The notes under the pieces: generated by a model
What the model was told of the DNA's origin: nothing
The model's database searches: none
The model's input: only the letters and a program-made list of their open reading frames with translations
DNA from: Candidatus Zixiibacteriota bacterium
GTDB lineage: Bacteria > Zixibacteria > MSB-5A5 > GN15 > FEB-12
Assembly: GCA_003641415.1 (NCBI GenBank)
Contig: QNAG01000153.1
Span: 1 to 6,629 of the forward strand
DNA length: 6,629 nt
Direction: 5' to 3'
Position numbers and translations under genes: made by a program
Shown here: positions 5,685 to 6,629 of the stretch, one piece after another
Position numbering within the stretch: position 1 is the stretch's first letter
Layout of the letters: each line of letters begins with the position of its first letter

Positions 5685-6629
5685 ATGATAGTTCGCGACG
5701 AAATTCGAATTGTTACGGGAAATGCCAATCGGCCTCTGGCAAAGAAGATAGCAAGGTATATCGGCGAAGATCTCGCTGATTGTACTGTAACAAGATTTTC
5801 CGATGGTGAAATTTTTGTTCAAATCAATGAGAACATTCGGGGAGCTGATGTATTTATAATTCAACCTACTAACCCACCAGCCGATAATCTCATGGAATTG
5901 TTAATGCTAATTGAAGCTTCACGGCGGGCTTCAGCCATGAGAATTACCGCTGTTCTCCCCTACTATGGTTATGGACGCGCTGATCGAAAAGATAGACCAC
6001 GGGTAGCTATTACCGCCAAATTGGTAGCCAACTTGATTACAACGGCCGGCGCTGACCGTGTTATGACTATGGACCTTCACGCCAGCCAGATACAGGGTTT
6101 CTTCGATTTACCCCACGACCACATGTATTCGTCGACACTGTTTAATAACTACTTCCTAAAAATGAAATTGGATAACTTGATGCTGGTATCGCCTGATGTC
6201 GGTTCAATTAAGCTTGCAAGAGTGACAGCCAAAGCACTTGATACCGAACTGGCAATTGTCGATAAAAGACGTCCTCAACCAAATGAATCAAAGGTCATGA
6301 ACCTCATTGGTAATGTTGAGGGTAAGAATGTTCTTATCCGTGACGATATGGTCGACACCGCAGGAACGCTTTGCCAGGCAGCCTACTATCTTGAAGAAAG
6401 GGGCGCCCTTGAAATCTATGCCGCAGCTACTCATGGGGTCCTGTCCGGCCAGTCTATTGAACGTATTAATAACTCGCCGATAAAGAAGATGATAATTTCC
6501 GATTCCATTGATGTGTCAGAGAAGCAGCTTGGTGATAAATTCGAAATTATTTCATGCTCTGAGTTAATGGGTGAAGCTATCAAGCGGATATTTGATGAAG
6601 AATCGGTATCCTCGCTGTTTAAGGATCAA
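5685..6629 (+). CDS. prs: Ribose-phosphate pyrophosphokinase (PRPP synthase), last codons and stop outside window
   Basis: Prs transfers pyrophosphate from ATP to ribose 5-phosphate, giving PRPP for purine, pyrimidine, histidine, tryptophan and NAD synthesis. The frame is open from ATG 5685 to the window end: 315 codons without a stop, against about 310-320 for class I enzymes, so only a few codons are probably missing. Visible motifs are GNANRPLAKKIA near the N-terminus, FSDGE (38-42), the ATP-contacting flexible loop YYGYGRADRKDRPR (93-106), the PRPP synthase signature DLHASQIQGFFD (130-141), the pyrophosphate-loop region VSPDVGSIKLAR (168 onward) and the ribose-phosphate loop DDMVDTAGTL (220-229). 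GSIKLAR replaces the more common GG-x-x-RAR, a variation probably tolerated. The start is supported by GGAAG at 5675-5679 and an in-frame TGA at 5661. It follows tRNA-Gln by 95 bases containing a strong hairpin. Downstream rplY/ctc and pth would be expected by analogy. Confidence 0.97.
   Translation, partial: MIVRDEIRIVTGNANRPLAKKIARYIGEDLADCTVTRFSDGEIFVQINENIRGADVFIIQPTNPPADNLMELLMLIEASRRASAMRITAVLPYYGYGRADRKDRPRVAITAKLVANLITTAGADRVMTMDLHASQIQGFFDLPHDHMYSSTLFNNYFLKMKLDNLMLVSPDVGSIKLARVTAKALDTELAIVDKRRPQPNESKVMNLIGNVEGKNVLIRDDMVDTAGTLCQAAYYLEERGALEIYAAATHGVLSGQSIERINNSPIKKMIISDSIDVSEKQLGDKFEIISCSELMGEAIKRIFDEESVSSLFKDQ

Noticed and set aside
5488..5864. Two minus-strand open frames across the tRNA, the prs leader and the prs start
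   Set aside because: One runs through the tRNA gene in antisense and the other is antisense to conserved prs codons; neither has a credible product.

Overview
The window is ordinary bacterial housekeeping DNA of moderate GC (mid-40s per cent by eye). It carries six protein genes, one of them cut at each window edge, one tRNA gene, and short intergenic regions. Protein sequences and gene order suggest a bacterium from an uncultured Gram-negative-type lineage, such as the FCB group (Zixibacteria-like) or the former Deltaproteobacteria. That placement is inference from family resemblance only. I see no mobile element, CRISPR array, phage gene or recognisable defence system.

Layout. (1) Bases 1-1416, plus strand: the C-terminal two thirds of an extended SDR sugar-nucleotide epimerase/dehydratase, then a sugar-1-phosphate nucleotidyltransferase 16 bases downstream. 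They look like the end of a surface-polysaccharide or activated-sugar operon. (2) Bases 1436-4114, minus strand: a complete aconitase A gene converging on the nucleotidyltransferase. Only 19 bases separate the two stop codons, and a hairpin spans both stops. (3) Bases 4115-4317: a 203-base divergent promoter region with a good sigma-70-like promoter in each direction. A 6-bp inverted repeat brackets the -10 box of the rightward promoter. (4) Bases 4318-6629, plus strand: ispE, spoVG (overlapping ispE by 14 bases), tRNA-Gln(UUG), and prs, which runs off the window within a few codons of its expected end.

How the genes work together. AcnA is a TCA-cycle enzyme. IspE performs the ATP-dependent step of the MEP isoprenoid pathway. 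Prs makes PRPP for nucleotide, histidine, tryptophan and NAD synthesis. SpoVG is a small nucleic-acid-binding regulator. The ispE-spoVG-prs linkage recalls the Bacillus ispE-purR-yabJ-spoVG-glmU-prs region, here compacted and with a tRNA-Gln gene inserted. The most interesting items are structural: the ispE/spoVG coupled overlap, the long hairpin between the tRNA and prs with an alternative partner, the hairpin over the convergent stops, and the palindrome on the ispE promoter. None amounts to a demonstrably new system.
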